Positions 15,825 through 24,536 of a stretch of DNA of 64,000 nt are shown one piece after another. Source of the stretch: Hyphomicrobium sp. (GTDB taxonomy: Bacteria; Pseudomonadota; Alphaproteobacteria; Rhizobiales; Hyphomicrobiaceae); NCBI GenBank assembly GCA_016716675.1, contig JADJVG010000011.1:1-64000 (forward strand), given 5' to 3'. The notes under the pieces are model-generated. The model saw only the letters and a list, made by a program, of their open reading frames with translations. It was not told where the DNA came from and searched no databases. Position 1 is the stretch's first letter; each line of letters opens with the position of its first letter. The position numbers and the translations under genes were made by a program.

Positions 15825-16619
15825 GTGAGTGACAATCAGCCATCGAGCGTGGCGCGTAACGCGATCAACGCGCACCAGATGGATGAGGAAGCCGTGCGCG
15901 ACGCTTACCGTCGCTGGGCGCCCGTCTACGACTATACGTTCGGCATGGTTTCAACCGCTGGCCGCCGTCACGCCGTCGAGCTGATCAACAGCTCAAACGG
16001 CAAGGTGCTTGAAGTCGGCGTCGGCACGGGCCTTTCACTCCCGGATTATAAGCCGCATCTCGAAATCACCGGCATCGACCTGGCGCCTGAGATGTTGGTC
16101 AAGGCGCGCGAGCGCATCAAATCTGAAGGCCTGAAGAACGTCACTGGCCTCCATGAGATGGACGCCAGCAATCTCGAATTCCCAGATGCATCGTTCGATA
16201 CGGTCGTCGGTATGTATCTCATCACGGTGGTTCCGGACCCCGAAAAGGTCATGCGCGAGCTGTCTCGCGTGACCAAGCCGGGCGGCACCGTCATGCTGGT
16301 CAATCATTTCAGCCAGGAAGAAGGCGTGCGCGGCTGGGTCGAACGCCGGATGGCGCCGTTCGCCGATCTCGTTGGCTGGCACTCAGTTTTCGATATGTCG
16401 CGCGTGATGATCTGCCCGGAACTGCATCTGGTCGAGCGCCGGTCGCTGCGTCCGTGGGGATCTTCACGATGCTGCGCTTCCACAAGGATGCCGCCGCTGT
16501 TTCGCAGCAGCAGGCCGCCGAATAGCGTTCGCGATCGGCACGATAGCCGGGGGGCTGCAACACGGCCCCACGGCGAGGCAAAACGACCAAAACGGGCGGC
16601 GCATCCGGCGTCACCTTGA
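15825..16619 (+). CDS. pmtA: Phosphatidylethanolamine N-methyltransferase (PmtA, Rhodobacter type), frameshifted at the C-terminus
   Basis: SAM-dependent methyltransferase that converts phosphatidylethanolamine to phosphatidylcholine. The GTG start at 15825 has GGAGG six bases upstream. Motif I is VLEVGVGTGLSLPDY (residues 61-75), followed by ITGIDLAPEML and VVGMYLITVVPDPEKV. Family similarity runs to VERRSLRPWG. There, at the G run 16456-16459, the frame is lost: one more G would give GIFTMLRFHK and a stop at 16523-16525, the normal end for this family. As read, the protein instead runs to 16619 with an unrelated 60-residue tail. The catalytic core is intact, so activity may remain. Confidence 0.88.
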   Translation: MSDNQPSSVARNAINAHQMDEEAVRDAYRRWAPVYDYTFGMVSTAGRRHAVELINSSNGKVLEVGVGTGLSLPDYKPHLEITGIDLAPEMLVKARERIKSEGLKNVTGLHEMDASNLEFPDASFDTVVGMYLITVVPDPEKVMRELSRVTKPGGTVMLVNHFSQEEGVRGWVERRMAPFADLVGWHSVFDMSRVMICPELHLVERRSLRPWGSSRCCASTRMPPLFRSSRPPNSVRDRHDSRGAATRPHGEAKRPKRAAHPASP

Positions 16620-16687
16620 CAGCCCGTCCGGTGCGCTTATAGACGATGTTTCGCAACGCCCTCTGCACGTTTCGCAGCGGCGTTTGT

Positions 16688-16764
16688 GGCGGGGTAGCTC
16701 AGTTGGTTAGAGCGGCGGAATCATAATCCGTAGGTCGCCGGTTCAAATCCGGCCCCCGCTACCA
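16688..16764 (+). tRNA. tRNA-Met (anticodon CAT), elongator type
   Basis: A complete 77-base cloverleaf with encoded CCA. The acceptor GGCGGGG pairs with CCCCGCT; the D arm is GCTCAGTTGGTTAGAGC, the anticodon loop ATCATAA sits in stem GCGGA/TCCGT, and the T arm is CCGGTTCAAATCCGG. It lacks the C1-A72 mismatch of initiator tRNA, so elongator Met (a lysidine-modified Ile tRNA is the alternative). The decayed accessory region starts right after it. Confidence 0.93.
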
Positions 16765-16986
16765 TTAAATCCCTCTGATATCATTGAATTTTGGGTTGAG
16801 CGAAGATTGGGCTCGATCAGAACGGTCAACGAACAGAACGAAGATTACGAACCGAAAGACGCACAAAGGTCGGCACACGTAGTCCTGATACGTTCCATTC
16901 AAATCTGTTTCGTATGTAGCGTCTGAGATGTGAAGCAATCACGCTTCGCAAGCGCTTTTCCGCTGGCTATGACGCTGTCACGCGAT

Positions 16987-17057
16987 GTCCGGACCTATAT
17001 TTGACGCAGCGGACTGCAAATCCGCGTGCGCCAGTTCAATGCTGGGCGTGGGCTCCA
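16987..17057 (+). pseudogene. tRNA-Cys (GCA) remnant
   Basis: GCAGCGGACTGCAAATCCGC (17007-17026) is the anticodon arm of tRNA-Cys, with anticodon GCA. The T-arm-like GCCAGTTCAATGCTGGG and an end in GGGCTCCA at 17057 follow. The 5' acceptor and D arm are not recognisable and the T stem is mispaired, so it is a broken copy. Confidence 0.7.
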
Positions 17058-17311
17058 CTTTTTCTGACGAAAACGCCGAAATCAAACGAGACCGACGCTC
17101 ATGTGGTGCACGACCACCTGCTGCAAAAATTACTATGGTGGTTCGTGACGCGTTCTTGGGCCGTCAGCGATGCCGTAGGATGCGCGCTAAGGAGCCACAC
17201 GATGGATGTGTCGGCGCCGTGCTCGTTATCCGATAAGGAGGTCGTCCGGTACGAGTTCGCGGAGTTTCGCAACTCGACCGGTCTAGTTGAGTTGTAATCA
17301 CGAACTTCTCA

Positions 17312-17374
17312 CCTCCAGCGGATCGCAGCTACGAAGCTTGGAAGGCTACCGTTCTACCATTGAACTACATCCGC
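17312..17374 (-). pseudogene. tRNA-Gly (TCC) remnant
   Basis: On the minus strand, from 17374, GCGGATGTAGTTCAATGGTAG is the acceptor and D arm of tRNA-Gly. GTAGCCTTCCAAGCT follows with anticodon TCC. The 3' half of the anticodon stem is altered and the T arm is missing, though a CCGCTGGA end remains. A truncated copy. Confidence 0.7.
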
Positions 17375-17741
17375 GAACCCGTGATTATTGGGGCTTTTGA
17401 CACGTTTCGTGTGTTCTCCCAAGCGAACGATCTTGGAACAAACGGTATATCCGGTAAGTCTCGTCCCGGAACTGTGCCGGAGAGAAATTTTCGATCAGAG
17501 AACGGAGCATCGTCTTTTGGTGCTCGTGTTGCGGGGGCACCATGACCCCATTCAAGATGCTTGATCTCCCCGATCCGTATCGGGCAGGGCATGTACGACA
17601 CGTGGCGGGAGGACTGTCTGCGGCAGTGGACGATTGAGGCGATGGTCGGGGATATGACTCTGCGTATGCCGTGACAGTCCCTCGGGTTACCCAAGGATCA
17701 CATTCGAGAGCGACGAAACGTAATGCAGGCGATGAATTACG

Positions 17742-18239
17742 ATGCAGGGATTCCGATCTCAGCCAGCACGAGCATACTCGACGATACTCAGCGTGGACAA
17801 CACCTGTCTAGTCGAGCCTAGCCTGCCGGCGCCGGTAACGTCATCTTGGTCGGCTAAACTTCCCGACAAGTATTGCCGGATTGAAATCTCGCGTGGCACC
17901 CGTCGTTGTCAGCCGGATGGCAACAAGATGTATAGACTCCTTGCGCCCGGTCCGTGGTTTCGTTCAGTAGGGCCCGACGAATTCCAAAGACGGTATCAAG
18001 ATGAGGTGCTCCCGCACCTCGATCCAGCAAAGACGTTTATCGAGCTGACAACGATTGCTGCTGGCCGAATACCGGCGCTGCTTTGTTTTGAGCCGCCAGA
18101 GCCAGGACCGTTATGGTGTCACCGAGCGCTCGTCTCAGTCTGGTTTCAGGAATGCTTGGAATTGAACGTGTTTGAGGTCGGTCAAGAGTGTAGCGGTTGT
18201 GGCCGACGGCATCCGAAACTACCGCAATCAGTGGCTTGA
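17742..18239 (+). CDS. DUF488-like conserved protein
   Basis: Up to 165 residues; the recognisable domain covers about the last 125. It opens RIEISRGTRRCQPDGNKMYRLLAPGPWF and has IPALLCFEPPEPGPLWCHRALVSVWF, ending in CSGCGRRHPKLP. The LLC-x-E-x5-CHR pattern is that of DUF488-type proteins, small proteins of unknown function often on mobile DNA. The N-terminal 40 residues look unrelated and the true start may be internal. It is surrounded by decayed sequence, so it may itself be a remnant. Confidence 0.55.
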   Translation: MQGFRSQPARAYSTILSVDNTCLVEPSLPAPVTSSWSAKLPDKYCRIEISRGTRRCQPDGNKMYRLLAPGPWFRSVGPDEFQRRYQDEVLPHLDPAKTFIELTTIAAGRIPALLCFEPPEPGPLWCHRALVSVWFQECLELNVFEVGQECSGCGRRHPKLPQSVA

Positions 18240-18634
18240 GATCGTTGATCAGACTGCGCGGCTTTATCCATCATGCTGAGCCGGCAGCCATCGCAAACAC
18301 GCTAGCGCACGCGACCGAAATGGAGTGGCTGCATTTCTCAATTTCAGGGTATTTGCAAATCGATTGACGGAAGCAATGCGGAGATTCCGGAACTCTATGG
18401 CGAGGAATAATTTTGGTGCCGGGACGCCCAACGCTATGGCCGCAACTCCACGGTAAATGGACACTCATGCGGGAGAGCGTGAGTGCTAATATGACCGAAG
18501 CGCACACGCGCCTCGGAGCCGCGCGTGATCCGCTCCTTCAAAGCGACCTTGTCGCTGCGGCTGCACTTGAACAGTTAGAACCTTGGGAATGCTTCCAGTG
18601 CGCGGCACGCACGGCGGTTGCCCAACCGCCACGA
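18240..18634. other. Unassigned accessory sequence
   Basis: About 400 bases between the DUF488-like gene and the IS3 remnant. Short frames only. One plus-strand frame reads RGFIHHAEPAAIANTLAHATEM before a stop, possibly a piece of a lost protein, but I cannot name it. Confidence 0.3.
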
Positions 18635-18881
18635 CGATGTTCTGCAACATCTCTATGCCAAGCGACAGGCTAGCCACAATCCGCATCAGCTGGTTGTTTT
18701 CATCTTCGAGTTCGCGAATATGCTTCATCTTGCGCAGTAGCAGACCGTCAAATGTCTAATTCCAATTGAAGCACGTCGCTTGGTTGATTGAAGTCTTCCG
18801 GCACATCTCGGCGACTGGTGCGCCGCCATTCTCCGTGAGGGCAAACGCGATTTGGCGCTCAGTGAACGTCAAGGTCTTCAC
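18635..18881 (-). pseudogene. IS3-family OrfA transposase remnant
   Basis: Reading leftward from 18881: VKTLTFTERQIAFALTENGGAPVAEMCRK, then a stop, then LLRKMKHIRELEDENNQLMRIVASLSL and MLQNIV. This is the helix-turn-helix plus leucine-zipper layout of IS3 OrfA (compare FSDEQIAFALRQAENGT and LKRLVADLTLDKTMLQDV in the intact element at 24995). A TAG interrupts it and no OrfB follows. Confidence 0.75.
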
Positions 18882-19285
18882 TAAAAACCCCTCCCCGCGA
18901 CCATGTCTCAGATGACCAAATCACTTAGATAAAATAATTGTTTATTCGTCGAGGCAGCTCGCGAGAAGTTGGCTCATGGCGCTTATTTCCTCCGGAATCG
19001 CAATCCTTCTCGTTAACGAAATTTAGCTCGTCATTTGTTTGACGAAGCGCATACTACTGCAGCAATGCATACGAATCCGCTTGCTAATTGCGATTTTTCG
19101 GGAGCAGTGTGGAGTGGTAGATTTTCCGCACGGGTTGTCCAGTCTTCTAATTTCTACCACTTGAAACCAGCAGGGGATCGCAGGCCTATTAAGCCCTATA
19201 AAGTGAAATAGGCCGATCGGCTCATAGCTTGGTTTGAACTCTGACGGAATTTCTCAGATTTTTTCTGATAGTTCCGGAGGTACTC
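18882..19285. promoter_or_regulatory. AT-rich region upstream of the alcohol dehydrogenase
   Basis: About 400 bases, AT-rich, with no gene. It should contain the adh promoter. A clear ribosome site TTCCGGAGGTACTC stands just before the ATG. No sigma-54 box or perfect dyad was seen. Confidence 0.4.
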
Positions 19286-20323
19286 ATGCCTAAGACAATG
19301 CACGTCGCTGCCGTCGAGCATTACGGCAAGCCGCTTGTTCTTCAAGAGTGGAAAATTCCCCAGCCGGGTCCGGGCCAGATTCTCATCAAGACCGAAGCTT
19401 GCGGCGTCTGCCATACAGATTTGCACGCGGCCAAGGGTGACTGGACAATCAAGGCCAAGCTTCCATTCATTCCAGGCCACGAGGCTATCGGACGCGTCGT
19501 GGCGATCGGCGCGGGTGTCAAAGCGGTGAAAGAAGGTGATCGTGTTGGCGTGCCGTGGCTCCATTCGGCCTGCGGCCACTGCGAACATTGCCTCGCCGCT
19601 TGGGAAACCGTTTGCGCGGAGGCAGAGTTCGGCGGTTACACGAAGAACGGCGGGTTCGCCGAATATCTCATCGCAGATCCCAATTATGTCGCGCATATTC
19701 CCGCCAATCTCGACCCCAAACTTGCGGGACCGCTGATTTGCGCGGGTATTACGACCTACAAGGGTATCAAGGAGACCAAGGCCCGGGCTGGCGAGTGGGT
19801 CGTTATTTCCGGCGCGGGCGGGCTTGGCCATCTCGGCATTCAATACGCCAAAGTCATGGGTTTCCAAGTTTGTGCCGTTGATATCGACGACGAAAAACTC
19901 GCGCACGCCAAGACGCTCGGCGCCGATCTCACCGTGAACATGAAGAATCCTGGCGCTGTGGAGGAAGTCGTGAAAGGCACGAATGGTGGCGCCCACGGTG
20001 TGCTCATCACCGCGCCTTCGCTCCCTGCCTACAAGCAGGGCGTCGCCATGACGCGCAAGCGCGGGACATGCGTATTGGTTGGGTTGCCGCCCGGCGATTT
20101 CCCATTGCCGGCGTTCGACGTCGCCACCAACTGCATCACTGTCCGAGGTTCCTTTGTGGGCACCCGAGGGGATATGGCGGAGACGCTTGATTTCGGTGCA
20201 CGGGGTCTCGTCAAAGCGGATATCGAGTTGCAACCGCTTTCGGCGATCAACACGATCTTTGACCGGCTCGAACACGGCAAGATTGCCTCTCGTGTGGTTA
20301 TCGACTTTTCCAACGCAGCCTAG
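19286..20323 (+). CDS. Zinc-dependent alcohol dehydrogenase (AdhP/propanol-preferring type)
   Basis: A 345-residue NAD-dependent medium-chain alcohol dehydrogenase. Catalytic zinc ligands are Cys39 (CGVCHTD) and the GHEAIG motif (His65, Glu66). The structural zinc is held by Cys96, 99, 102 and 110. The Rossmann turn GAGGLGHLG is at 176-184. Full length and intact, unlike its neighbours. A broken gfa gene follows, and a 2-oxoacid decarboxylase gene lies 1.5 kb further on, on the other strand; together these two intact enzymes could reduce an oxoacid-derived aldehyde to alcohol. It is not the class III formaldehyde dehydrogenase type, which is longer. Confidence 0.93.
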   Translation: MPKTMHVAAVEHYGKPLVLQEWKIPQPGPGQILIKTEACGVCHTDLHAAKGDWTIKAKLPFIPGHEAIGRVVAIGAGVKAVKEGDRVGVPWLHSACGHCEHCLAAWETVCAEAEFGGYTKNGGFAEYLIADPNYVAHIPANLDPKLAGPLICAGITTYKGIKETKARAGEWVVISGAGGLGHLGIQYAKVMGFQVCAVDIDDEKLAHAKTLGADLTVNMKNPGAVEEVVKGTNGGAHGVLITAPSLPAYKQGVAMTRKRGTCVLVGLPPGDFPLPAFDVATNCITVRGSFVGTRGDMAETLDFGARGLVKADIELQPLSAINTIFDRLEHGKIASRVVIDFSNAA

Positions 20324-20453
20324 GCCACGCACCGAATTGGATCGTGCATTCAAAGGCCCCATTTTCTGGGGGAGTCAGCGTGTTGTCTGCTGGGGAGTTT
20401 AGCTCGAACCATATCGAGCGACGACTTTCTGGTGCAGGAAAGTGGAGTGATAT

Positions 20454-20612
20454 ATGTCCGAGAAACTTCATCCAAAAATAGCCAGTGGCCTGCCTAGAGA
20501 AAAGAGCGGCTTTTTTGGCGGAACATTGGTTTGCGCCTGCAGTAGCAATCCGGTGACCGTGAAGATCAAGGGTCAGATTGCCAAAGATCACTTCGGGCTT
20601 GTAATTCTCTGA
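20454..20612 (+). pseudogene. gfa: Truncated glutathione-dependent formaldehyde-activating enzyme (Gfa)
   Basis: MSEKLHPKIASGLPREKSGF, then GGTLVCACSSNPVTVKIKGQ and IAKDH match the N-terminal 47 or so residues of Gfa (S-(hydroxymethyl)glutathione synthase), including the first Cys-x-Cys zinc ligands. The frame then breaks off: after AKDHF it reads GLVIL and stops, where CGCTKCWKP is expected. About three quarters of the gene is missing. Sequence from an amidohydrolase gene begins at the same point, so a deletion joined the two. GGAG precedes the ATG. Confidence 0.75.
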
Positions 20613-21438
20613 CGCCATATGCCGATGGCGCGTTCTTTGATGAGGCCATGGAGCTCGCGATTCCGGGTTACGGGGACGGACACCAGGGCGGATGGATCAT
20701 GCCGCCCGAGCTTCTTCGCCATCAGATCAATCTTTGGTGGAATCCGGGGTACGACATTCATATCCATTGCAATGGCAGCCTTGCGCTCTCCATCATTCTT
20801 GACACCCTCGAAAAAGCTGTCGTCACTCATCCGGGGAAAGATCAGAGGCTCATCATCGAGCATCTCGGGGTGTCTTCGCCGACCGAGATTGAGCGAATGA
20901 AGAAACGTGGGATGGGTGTCTCCGCCAACGCCTACTATTCCATGGCGGACACCTATGCCCAGGACAGCAATCTCGGCCCGGTGCAGGGGGGACAGATTGT
21001 GCGCCTCGGAACCCTGGCTCGCGAAGGCACCCCCTTTGGGCTGCATTCCGATTTTCCCATGGCTCCAATAAAGCGGTTGTTTATGGCGTGGATTGCAACC
21101 AACCGTGTGACCGCGCTCGGCACACAGATGGCGCCGGAAGAGAATGTTCCCGTGTTCAAGGCCCTTCAGGGCATCACGATCGACGCGGCCCATGTGCTTC
21201 GGCTTGAGACGATAACCGGAAGCATAGCACAGGGAAAGAAAGCAGATTTTGTTCTGCTCGCTGAAAGCCCGATGAAGGTGGACACGATGAAGATCAAGGA
21301 TATCGAGATTCTTGGAACCGCCTGGAAGGCAAACCCTACCCGATCAACTCCTGCTCACTTTGCGAGGCCTCAGACAATGCCGGCCTATCCAGCGGCCTGT
21401 CCCCAATTCCGTCTGGAGGTGCCTCACATTCACATTGA
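20613..21438 (+). pseudogene. C-terminal fragment of a YtcJ-type amidohydrolase
   Basis: Frame 2 reads from TPYADGAFFDEAMELAIPGY through IHIHCNGSLAL, IIEHLGVSSPTEIERM, GLHSDFPMAP and ITIDAAHVLRLE, the metal-binding and C-terminal parts of the amidohydrolase_3/YtcJ family. The N-terminal 250-300 residues, including the first HxH, are absent. Near 21320 the frame slips: frame 1 continues LEGKPYPIN, the usual end, with a stop at 21436. Without the slip the frame runs on to 21517 with unrelated residues. Truncated at one end and frameshifted at the other. Confidence 0.75.
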
Positions 21439-21517
21439 TGAGAATCACCCGGCCAGGTTCGCGGTAACCTCAGGATCAGGCGGCATAAACGGCCTTGTGC
21501 CGACTTCATTGGTGTAA

Positions 21518-21849
21518 GCCGGCGCCGCTCCATGCTCCCACTCACCGGCTTAGGCTCTGCTATGCTGCTTACACCCTTCGTTGCTCGCTCTTGCTGGCAA
21601 CTGCGGCCGTACGATCCGCCGTTGACATCAAAAGTATCGCTCAGTTGACTGTAGCCATCGCCCTGCAGATAGCCCTTGAAGTCTTCTGTCAGACGCCCCG
21701 CGATTGTTCCCGGGCGTTCGACTAAATGCTCAACGACGGCGGTTGGCGTTGTCTTCCAGGCCTCGACATCGCCAAATGGAGTCCCGAACCCCTCGATCAT
21801 GAGAGAGCATTAAGATCGAGGGGCAACGGCGAAGCAGCGCTTTTTTATA
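21518..21849. other. Intergenic stretch with a doubtful transposase-like fragment
   Basis: On the minus strand, 21800 to about 21620, a frame reads RLTEDFKGYLQGDGYSQLSD, which faintly recalls the GxLQxDGY motif of IS66 transposases. It has no start, end or partner, so this is only a suggestion. Nothing else is seen. Confidence 0.25.
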
Positions 21850-23544
21850 TTACGGCGTATCGCCATACATCGCCTTGAGTTGCCCATGGGCGAAGGCAAG
21901 AGCTGGCGGCATATCCATCTTACCGCCGATGATCTCGATATACGCCCCGGTCTTGCTGGCACGTGCGGCCTTCATTGCTTCGTCGAGTTCGCCAAGCGTC
22001 GCCACACGCGCTGTGTGCCAATTTTTGCATCCGAGTGCCTTGGGCAATTCAGCATAATTCCACGGCGCAAGGTCGTTGTACGTCCAGTCTGGATTTTCCT
22101 CCAGCGCTCGCTCGATGAGATAGCCACTATTGTTTAGTACGAATACGATGACGTTTGCGCCGAACCTGCCCATTGCGCCGATGTCGTTCGCCGTCAATTG
22201 GTGAGAGCCTTCTCCAGTGATCAGAATTGTGCGCCGACTTGGGTCGGCAAGTGCAATACCGAAGGCGGATGGAGTCGCCCAACCGATCGATCCCCATAGG
22301 ACTTGAGCTTCCACCCGCACGCCGTCGGGCATGATAGTCGGCGTCACGCCGAGACTTGAGCTGCCTGTTTCGAGTACGACAGTGTCTCCAGCGCGAAGAA
22401 ACGCCGCGTAGCGCGGATACAGAGCTGCCATGGTAATTTTGTCAGATGCGTTGCCGTTTACCGGCGCTAACCCCTCTGGCTTAACTTTGTATGGCGCTGT
22501 TGATGGTTTAAGCTTCGCAAGCCCCGATAGAATATCATCAAGCCGGACATTGGGGATGACTTGGTCTCCGACTCTGACGTCTTCGAGGCCGATGGTTATA
22601 AACCGCGACAGATCGATCTTGCCGGAATGGGCGGCAGTCGTGATGTCGTTCAGATTTACGCCGCCCAGATCAAGCACAAGGTCGGCGCCCTCAACGATTT
22701 GGCGCACCCTCGGTGCCGATTGTGCGCCCGCATACATGCCGGCAAATTGCGGATGACCTTCACCGAATATGCATTTCTCCATGAGTGTCGTGACGAAGGG
22801 GCAGCCCAACGCTTCTATCGCCTTCTGCGCCTTATTCTGCAAGCCGAGCCGCGAAATTGTGAAAGCGGGAAATGCGACTATGGATTTCGACGTGCTGATG
22901 CGTTCAGTGATGACTGCCATTGCCTTTTGTAACGCTGCTTCGTTTGATCGAAGTACTATCGGCTTCACGTCAGCCGGTACGACCGGGGTTTGCGCGTAAT
23001 CAGATGGCACTGCGATATATGCTGGTTGATTATTACGACGCGCCTCAGCAATGATGCGCTCCATTTCGACGACGCAGTTCGCCGGATTGATCACTGCATG
23101 ACAGCACGCCGCGCTAGCGGACAATTCGACGAAATTTCCGAAGACGCCGTCTCCAAGTGTGTGATGGGTGATCTTATGCACGCGCTGATGCTGGTATGAA
23201 GGCATTCCAACTACGTGAAAGACCAGGGATCGTTCCGCCTTGGCTCCCATTACGCCGTTCATAGCAGATAGCTCGCCTACACCGTAAGTCGTTACTAGCA
23301 TCGCCGCACCTCGGATTCGCGCATATCCATCTGCGGCGTATGATGCATTCAACTCATTGGCGCAGCCGATCCACTTAATCTTGGAGCTGCTATCGACCGC
23401 ATCGCAAATTGGAAATACGTAATCGCCGGCGACGCCAAAGCAGTGTTCGATTCCTTCTGCTGCCAATCGATCAACGATGTAGTTCGCGACGCTTTTGGCT
23501 TTTCCGGAACCCAACTCGTCGAATTGTTGAACTTGCTTAGCCAT
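21850..23544 (-). CDS. Thiamine-diphosphate 2-oxoacid decarboxylase (PDC/IpdC family)
   Basis: A 564-residue three-domain ThDP enzyme that decarboxylates a 2-oxoacid to an aldehyde. Glu64 in GCANELNASYAADGYAR activates the cofactor. The His pair HH at 127-128 (KITHHTLG) marks pyruvate/indolepyruvate/phenylpyruvate decarboxylases. The diphosphate/metal motif is GEGSHQLT...NN (444-472), with Glu where most relatives have Asp. TAGGAGAT precedes the ATG. Substrate is not decided by sequence: the GYLIERALEENPDWTYNDLAPWN stretch is closer to the aromatic/branched-chain branch than to Zymomonas PDC. Intact amid gene fragments. Confidence 0.9.
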   Translation of the reverse strand: MAKQVQQFDELGSGKAKSVANYIVDRLAAEGIEHCFGVAGDYVFPICDAVDSSSKIKWIGCANELNASYAADGYARIRGAAMLVTTYGVGELSAMNGVMGAKAERSLVFHVVGMPSYQHQRVHKITHHTLGDGVFGNFVELSASAACCHAVINPANCVVEMERIIAEARRNNQPAYIAVPSDYAQTPVVPADVKPIVLRSNEAALQKAMAVITERISTSKSIVAFPAFTISRLGLQNKAQKAIEALGCPFVTTLMEKCIFGEGHPQFAGMYAGAQSAPRVRQIVEGADLVLDLGGVNLNDITTAAHSGKIDLSRFITIGLEDVRVGDQVIPNVRLDDILSGLAKLKPSTAPYKVKPEGLAPVNGNASDKITMAALYPRYAAFLRAGDTVVLETGSSSLGVTPTIMPDGVRVEAQVLWGSIGWATPSAFGIALADPSRRTILITGEGSHQLTANDIGAMGRFGANVIVFVLNNSGYLIERALEENPDWTYNDLAPWNYAELPKALGCKNWHTARVATLGELDEAMKAARASKTGAYIEIIGGKMDMPPALAFAHGQLKAMYGDTP

Positions 23545-24104
23545 TACAATCTCCTACTAACACTCTCACTTGGACGCCGGGGGTTGAGACTAAGTGGTAT
23601 GTCAACTGAACGTTGCGCAGCCGAAACCTCTGTGGTTGGCAGAAATTCTTTAGTAATTATTGGTGCGTCCGTGCCGAAGATCGCGTTAAGTCACATGTGG
23701 TCGCTTGGTTTGCGTGCGCGAACGATTGCTGCCTCGGCCGCAATGGTGGCTCGCACGGACCGACCAAACACAAAGAACGCGCACCAATTCGTCATCCCGG
23801 TTGTCACCGCGCCGCAAGTAGCAAGGCAGGGTCACAGGGAGACGATGATCAGCGTTCCAGTGTCAGGTTGAACGCGGGACGCGCCACAATGGTTGCAGTC
23901 AAATTTTTCGGCGTCGCCGAGTAGGCATCATGCAATTGCTCAGTTTCTCGGCCAACTTTTTGTGCGGCATGACGGTCGATCCGTAGTCATCCGATGCCTG
24001 TTAGGCCACCGACAGTAAATTCGTCGCCGAAATTGTCGGACTGTTTGCGAAGCACCAAATGCTGCAAAGCAAACTAGGATTCCCCCCTAGCGAGCTGGCC
24101 GCCG
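23545..24104. other. Accessory intergenic region
   Basis: 560 bases upstream of the decarboxylase gene, with no supported gene. The decarboxylase promoter must lie at its left end. Several open frames occur but none resembles a known protein. Confidence 0.35.
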
Positions 24105-24536
24105 TTGCCGGCCGGCGTATTCCGGGGCCTTGCCCTCGTTGAATCCTTCGGCTCGATCGCGGCGGAGGTGGTGGAAATCTCCGCGCCCAAGGACGCGGTC
24201 AAGGTACATCGCGTTGTCTGCGCGATCGATAGCGGCATCGTCATAAACCCTGACAATGTTCGGGCACAAATGGAAGGCGGCATCGGCTTCGGCCTTAGCG
24301 CGATCCTCAAATCGAAGATCACTTTAGACAAGGGGCGCGTTGTCGAAGGCAATTACGATACATATGACGTGCTGCGGATCTCCGAGATGCCGCGCGTGGA
24401 GGTCCATATCGTTCCGTCCGCCGAAGCGCCTGCGGGCGTCGGCGAACCCGGCGTACCGCCGATCGGTCCGGCGGTCGCCAACGCCTATTTCGCAGCGACC
24501 GGCCGTCGCGTCCGGGCGTTGCCTTTCAATGCCTGA
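24105..24536 (+). pseudogene. C-terminal fragment of a molybdopterin oxidoreductase (isoquinoline 1-oxidoreductase beta type)
   Basis: A GC-rich open stretch ending at 24536: GLALVESFGSIAAEVVEIS, then HRVVCAIDSGIVINPDNVRAQMEGG, and finally the near-terminal GVGEPGVPPIGPAVANAYFAATG. This is the C-terminal 140 residues of the IorB/CoxL-like molybdenum hydroxylase family. The other 600 or so residues, and the partner iron-sulfur subunit, are missing. It begins abruptly near 24090 after AT-rich sequence. Confidence 0.8.

Larger units (their letters stand above)
16765..17741. other. Degraded, gene-poor sequence after tRNA-Met
   Basis: Nearly 1 kb without a supported protein gene. It contains the two tRNA remnants listed separately and short open frames with no family resemblance. 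Base composition is lower in GC than the flanking core genes. No integrase and no repeat of the tRNA-Met 3' end was found in it. Confidence 0.5.

Noticed and set aside
16309..16668. Minus-strand frame (YKRTGRAVKVTPDAPPVLVVLP) overlapping the end of pmtA
   Set aside because: The first 50 residues look protein-like, but most of the rest is antisense to pmtA; not enough to call.
21620..21800. IS66-transposase-like peptide (GYLQGDGYS)
   Set aside because: Only a dozen residues resemble the family; kept as a note in the intergenic entry, not as a gene.
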